Origin: an uncultured Caryophanales bacterium
Lineage (GTDB): Bacteria; Bacillota_I; Bacilli_A; RF39; UBA660
Assembly (NCBI GenBank): GCA_947065955.1
Contig: CAMSXY010000034.1
Span: forward strand, 1 to 9,705
Direction: 5' to 3'
DNA length: 9,705 bases
Shown here one piece after another: positions 7,239 to 9,705 of the stretch; position 1 is the stretch's first letter, and the number at the start of each line of letters is the position of its first letter. The translations under genes and the position numbers were made by a program. The notes beneath the pieces were generated by a model. That model was not told the origin of the DNA. It did no database searches and saw nothing but the letters and a program-made list of their open reading frames with translations.

Positions 7239-7742
7239 TTATTTTATAAAACCGTTTTGTACATATTTAGTTTCATTTACAACCATAAAAGCTTTAGGAT
7301 CTATTTTTTGAATATTTTCTTTCAAGTTTTCAAAACTATGATTATTAACACCAATAAAAAGCATATATTTTCCTTGAGAAACATCCTTTCCTTTAATATC
7401 TATAAACGATACAGCATATCCATTTTTTCTTAACTTTTCCATCATTTCCGATTTACTTGTAATCACTTGAACATTTAAAGTTCCTTGAATAAATTTATTG
7501 GAAAGAATACTTCCAAGAAAAGTTCCAACAGCAAATCCGCCTGCATAAGATAAAGCGACAAAAAGACTTGTTTCTTCCGTGTTAATAGCCTCTTTTACAA
7601 TGACAAACCAGACAAATAACTCAATAAAGCCAATAATACTAGCAAGCATTGTTTTTCCCTTTACTGTAATAATTGTACGAATCGTTCCTAAAGAAACATC
7701 CAAAATCCTTATAAAAAAAATCTTTAAACATAATAGTAACAT
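7239..7742 (-). CDS. UPF0316 (YebE-like) membrane protein with C-terminal DUF2179 domain
   Basis: A 167-aa protein with three predicted N-terminal TM segments (about 3-21, 32-52, 60-80) and a soluble C-terminal DUF2179 domain (about 90-160), the domain that also ends YitT-family proteins. Recognisable UPF0316 motifs are RILDVSLGTIRTI (12-24), IIGFIELFVWFVIV (36-49) and YAGGFAVGTFLGS (66-78). Length is close to B. subtilis YebE (about 184 aa). The biochemical function is unknown. On the minus strand GGTGAT sits just upstream of the ATG. It is convergent with mutM, sharing its terminator, and divergent from the LysM gene. I see no clear promoter for it in the 98-bp divergent gap. Confidence 0.9.
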   Translation of the reverse strand: MLLLCLKIFFIRILDVSLGTIRTIITVKGKTMLASIIGFIELFVWFVIVKEAINTEETSLFVALSYAGGFAVGTFLGSILSNKFIQGTLNVQVITSKSEMMEKLRKNGYAVSFIDIKGKDVSQGKYMLFIGVNNHSFENLKENIQKIDPKAFMVVNETKYVQNGFIK

Positions 7743-7795
7743 TTTATCACCAATATTAGTATGCTACAAAATTTTTAAAACTTTCTTTTTTTTGT

Positions 7796-7824
7796 TTCAC
7801 CTTAATGAAATGTTTCAATATACT
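7796..7824 (+). promoter_or_regulatory. Promoter of the LysM gene with overlapping inverted repeats
   Basis: TTCACC (7796-7801), a 17-bp spacer and TATACT (7819-7824) resemble a sigma-A promoter 16 bases upstream of the ATG at 7841. Inside it are TTTCA (7795-7799), TGAAA (7806-7810) and TTTCA (7813-7817), nested inverted repeats that could be an operator. A sporulation sigma factor cannot be excluded, but no clear consensus for one is visible. Confidence 0.45.
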
Positions 7825-7840
7825 ATAGTGAGGTGAGTAT

Positions 7841-8302
7841 ATGTACCGAGTTTATCGAATCGAAGAGGGCGATACGATGGAAAAAATTGCTCAAAGGTAT
7901 CAAACAAGTGTTGAAAAGTTAGAAGAAATGAATGGAATTATAGGAAGTTATCAATTAATTCCTGGTAATTTTTTAGTAGTTCCTATTGAAGATAATCAAA
8001 ATTTTGATACTTATATTATACAAAAAGGGGATAATATATATAAAATAGCTCAAAAACATCAAGTGCCTTCTGAAACACTTCTTATGATAAATGGTTTAGA
8101 AAAAGAAGAATATATTTATCCTGGAGAACAGATTTTAGTACCCAAAGAAGGCGTTTCCGTTTATGTAACCAAACAAGCAGATACAATTGGTGAAATTTCT
8201 AAAAATTTTAAAGTAACGCCAGCAGAGCTTTTTTATCAAAATGAAAATTTAATAGTTGTACCAGATCAAATTGTCGTATACAAAAAAGAGCAAAGTTTCT
8301 AA
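7841..8302 (+). CDS. Triple-LysM protein without signal peptide
   Basis: A 153-aa protein made almost entirely of three LysM modules, the fold that binds GlcNAc-containing glycans such as peptidoglycan. LysM1 is 3-48 (YRIEEGDTMEKIAQRY, LIPGNFLVVP). LysM2 is 57-101 (TYIIQKGDNIYKIAQKH, MINGLE, YPGEQILVPK) and is closest to consensus. LysM3 is about 107-147 and degenerate: KQADTIGEI replaces the GDT motif and the loop is shorter. There is no signal peptide or TM helix, so it should be made in the cytoplasm. This resembles spore-coat or cortex-interface proteins of the SafA/SpoVID/YaaH kind, which reach glycans from the mother-cell side; that is inference. AGGTG (7831-7835) sets the start at 7841. 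It is followed by the AAA+ gene in the same direction. Confidence 0.9.
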   Translation: MYRVYRIEEGDTMEKIAQRYQTSVEKLEEMNGIIGSYQLIPGNFLVVPIEDNQNFDTYIIQKGDNIYKIAQKHQVPSETLLMINGLEKEEYIYPGEQILVPKEGVSVYVTKQADTIGEISKNFKVTPAELFYQNENLIVVPDQIVVYKKEQSF

Positions 8303-8318
8303 AAACTCTTTTTTTTTT
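8282..8318 (+). terminator. Possible weak terminator at the end of the LysM gene
   Basis: AAAAAAGAG (8282-8290) can pair with CTCTTTTTT (8306-8314) around a 15-nt loop, followed by T to 8318. The stem has only two G-C pairs and overlaps the stop codon (8300-8302). Read-through into the AAA+ gene is plausible. Confidence 0.45.
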
Positions 8319-8324
8319 ATGGTC

Positions 8325-8338
8325 TTTGTTATATAATG
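8325..8338 (+). promoter_or_regulatory. Probable promoter (-10) of the AAA+ gene
   Basis: TTTGTTATATAATG contains TATAAT (8332-8337), 23 bases before the ATG at 8361. The core is identical over 13 bases to that of the ABC operon. Only a T-rich run lies at the -35 position. Confidence 0.55.
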
Positions 8339-8360
8339 TTTAAAGAATAGGATGATATTT

Positions 8361-9320
8361 ATGGATAATTCTTCTTTTTCTGTTATTTCTATGTATGGAG
8401 AGGATCTAACAGAAAAGACTTATGTCACAAACCCCGCCATTGCTCGTGAAAGCGAGATAAAAAAAACAACTATTGTTTTACTTTCTCCTGACAAATCAGC
8501 CCTTTTAATTGGAAAGCCTGGTATTGGAAAAACAGCTGTTGTAGAAGGCCTTGCTTATCAAATTCAAAAAGGTGAAGTACCCGATGTATTAAAAGACTAT
8601 CGTATTATAAAAATGAATTCTACCTCTTTAGTTGGAAAAATACAAATAGGTGGAAAAGAAGAATTAATTATTGCCCTTCTTGTAAGAGAGTTAAAACAAA
8701 TGAGCAAAACAATCCTTTTTATTGATGAAATTCATACATTAATTGGAGGAAGTTCAGAGGGGCCTATGGATCTTGCTAATATTTTAAAACCCGCTTTGGA
8801 CCGTGGAGATATTAAGGTAATTGGAGCCACTACAGATATAGAGTATCAAACCTATATAATTAAAGATCGCGCCTTTTTAAGACGTTTTGATCGCGTAGAT
8901 ATTATAGAACCTGATCAAGAGACCACCGTTAAAATTTTAGTAGGAACCCTTCCGAAATTAGAAAAAAAAGCAGGAATTCCATTTAAATACAATGAGTATG
9001 TCGCTACTCTTTTATGCGAGTCCATTGTATCAGCAACAAGTGAATTTAAAAGAGTTTATGGCCTCTCTGCCATGTATCCCGATGTTTCTTTATCCGTTTT
9101 AGGACAAGCTTTTTCGCATGCTCTTTATGAAAATAAAAAAAGTGTAGATATTATGGATATTTATTGTGCTATATGGATGAGCAAACGAATATACCCAGAT
9201 ACCATTATTAAAGAATTAAAGATTTTTCGAGAAAAATTTGCTGATTTTTGCATTCAAGAAGGAATTACACTACCTGTCGTTACCATAGAAGATTTGGATC
9301 CCAAGAACGAAGATTTTTAA
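8361..9320 (+). CDS. Standalone AAA+ ATPase resembling the D1 module of ClpC/ClpB
   Basis: A 319-aa protein covering one AAA+ module where ClpC/ClpB have about 800 residues: no N-domain, M-domain or D2. Visible are Walker A GKPGIGKT (51-58), VEGLAYQI and VPDVLKDYRI typical of Clp D1, Walker B LFIDEIHTLIGG (119-130), ILKPALDRGDIKVIGATT (141-158, sensor 1) and the Arg-finger stretch RAFLRRF (170-176). Where Clp D1 has the pore loop GTKYRG, this protein has KIQIGG (93-98): the threading Tyr is Ile96. The PDKAIDLIDEA segment is degraded to PDVSLSVLGQA (240-250). It is thus probably an active ATPase, but not a normal unfoldase. The ATG at 8361 has AGGATG six bases upstream; ATG 8352 overlaps that site. 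The next gene begins right after its stop with GGAGG at 9321, so the two are probably cotranscribed. Confidence 0.88.
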   Translation: MDNSSFSVISMYGEDLTEKTYVTNPAIARESEIKKTTIVLLSPDKSALLIGKPGIGKTAVVEGLAYQIQKGEVPDVLKDYRIIKMNSTSLVGKIQIGGKEELIIALLVRELKQMSKTILFIDEIHTLIGGSSEGPMDLANILKPALDRGDIKVIGATTDIEYQTYIIKDRAFLRRFDRVDIIEPDQETTVKILVGTLPKLEKKAGIPFKYNEYVATLLCESIVSATSEFKRVYGLSAMYPDVSLSVLGQAFSHALYENKKSVDIMDIYCAIWMSKRIYPDTIIKELKIFREKFADFCIQEGITLPVVTIEDLDPKNEDF

Positions 9321-9329
9321 GGAGGCTAT

Positions 9330-9654
9330 ATGAAAAAACAAGAAATTCTAAAGAAAAATTATATCATTGTAGCTCTTTTGAGTATTATGACACTTCTTGG
9401 AACTTTTTACTTAAAGAAAGTATACCAAAATGGAAACGCTTTAAAAGAGGAAAAAAGTCCCTTAATGGAAGTCACTTCTTTGTTAAATTGTGAAGAATTT
9501 TTAAATTACGTACAAGAAAATGGAGATATTTTACTATACTATAGTCAAAAATACTCAAATTTAGAAGAAGATTTTGCTTCTTTTATAAAAGAAAAAGAAA
9601 TCAAAAATGTTGTTTACGTAGAAAATAAAAACAATGAAAAAGATTTTTTAGAAC
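9330..9654 (+). CDS. Membrane-anchored protein, possibly thioredoxin-like fold (truncated by adapter)
   Basis: The 5' part of a gene; 108 complete codons are genomic. MKKQEILKKN is followed by one hydrophobic segment (about 11-28, YIIVALLSIMTLLGTFYL) and then a hydrophilic domain expected outside the membrane. That domain (NCEEFLNYVQENGDILLYYSQKY, in two stretches at 53-75, then IKEKEIKNVVYVE at 86-98) has the helix-strand-helix-strand rhythm of small thioredoxin-like proteins. No CxxC redox motif is present; a single Cys54 is visible. GGAGG (9321-9325) begins on the base after the AAA+ stop, so the two genes are tightly linked. The reading frame stays open to the window end, but codons from 9655 on encode adapter (IGRASLGKECSSLCRS) and should be ignored. 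Family assignment is tentative. Confidence 0.75.
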
Positions 9655-9705
9655 AGATCGGAAGAGCGTCGTTAGGGAAAGAGTGTTCATCCTTGTGTAG
9701 ATCTC
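9655..9705. other. Illumina TruSeq P5 adapter read-through (not genomic)
   Basis: AGATCGGAAGAGCGTCGT (9655-9672) continues as TAGGGAAAGAGTGT (9673-9686). This is the reverse complement of the TruSeq read-1 adapter with one G missing after GTCGT. Then follow exactly eight bases, TCATCCTT (9687-9694), in the i5 index position, and GTGTAGATCTC (9695-9705), the start of the P5 flow-cell sequence. The last 51 bases are therefore a sequencing artefact at a contig end. Confidence 0.97.

Noticed and set aside
9248..9493. 81-aa ORF bridging the AAA+ gene end and the last gene
   Set aside because: It is out of frame with both, whereas the frame starting at 9330 has GGAGG and a proper TM segment.
1..9705. 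tRNA, rRNA, CRISPR arrays or known riboswitches
   Set aside because: None of the characteristic conserved motifs or regular repeat spacing could be seen on either strand.

Overview
The window looks like a low-GC (roughly 30% by eye), spore-forming relative of the Bacilli, probably an uncultured gut lineage of the RF39 / Mollicutes-related type. That placement is inferred from the A+T-rich codon use, AGGAGG/AGGTGA ribosome-binding sites, a SpoIID-family sporulation protein, a YebE/UPF0316 membrane protein and a LysM protein without a signal peptide. Every stop codon seen is TAA or TAG, Trp is encoded by TGG, and no gene contains an in-frame TGA. Only a taxonomic search could settle the lineage.

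Layout. Positions 1-568 hold no recognisable intact gene: an inverted repeat, an unusually GC-rich patch, and a 28-codon ORF that ends directly at a strong intrinsic terminator. Positions 569-4491 are a two-gene ABC operon, a MacB/LolD-type ATPase followed by a very large FtsX-like permease with an extracytoplasmic coiled-coil stalk, closed by a terminator. A SpoIID-family protein (4785-6074, minus strand) is transcribed away from mutM (6218-7042, plus strand), the 8-oxoguanine/formamidopyrimidine DNA glycosylase. A bidirectional terminator separates mutM from a convergent UPF0316/DUF2179 membrane protein (7239-7742, minus). Divergent from that is a triple-LysM protein (7841-8302). It is followed by a standalone ClpC/ClpB-D1-like AAA+ ATPase (8361-9320) and, nine bases after its stop codon, a membrane-anchored protein (from 9330) that runs off the end.

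The last 51 bases (9655-9705) are not genomic. They match the reverse complement of the Illumina TruSeq P5 adapter, including an 8-base index slot, so the last gene is truncated by adapter read-through at a contig end.

Functionally the window mixes export or envelope work (ABC pair), sporulation (SpoIID, possibly the LysM protein), housekeeping DNA repair (MutM) and a poorly characterised LysM / AAA+ / membrane-protein cluster. That cluster is the best candidate for something undescribed: its AAA+ protein keeps the ATPase residues but has lost the aromatic pore-loop residue used to thread substrates.
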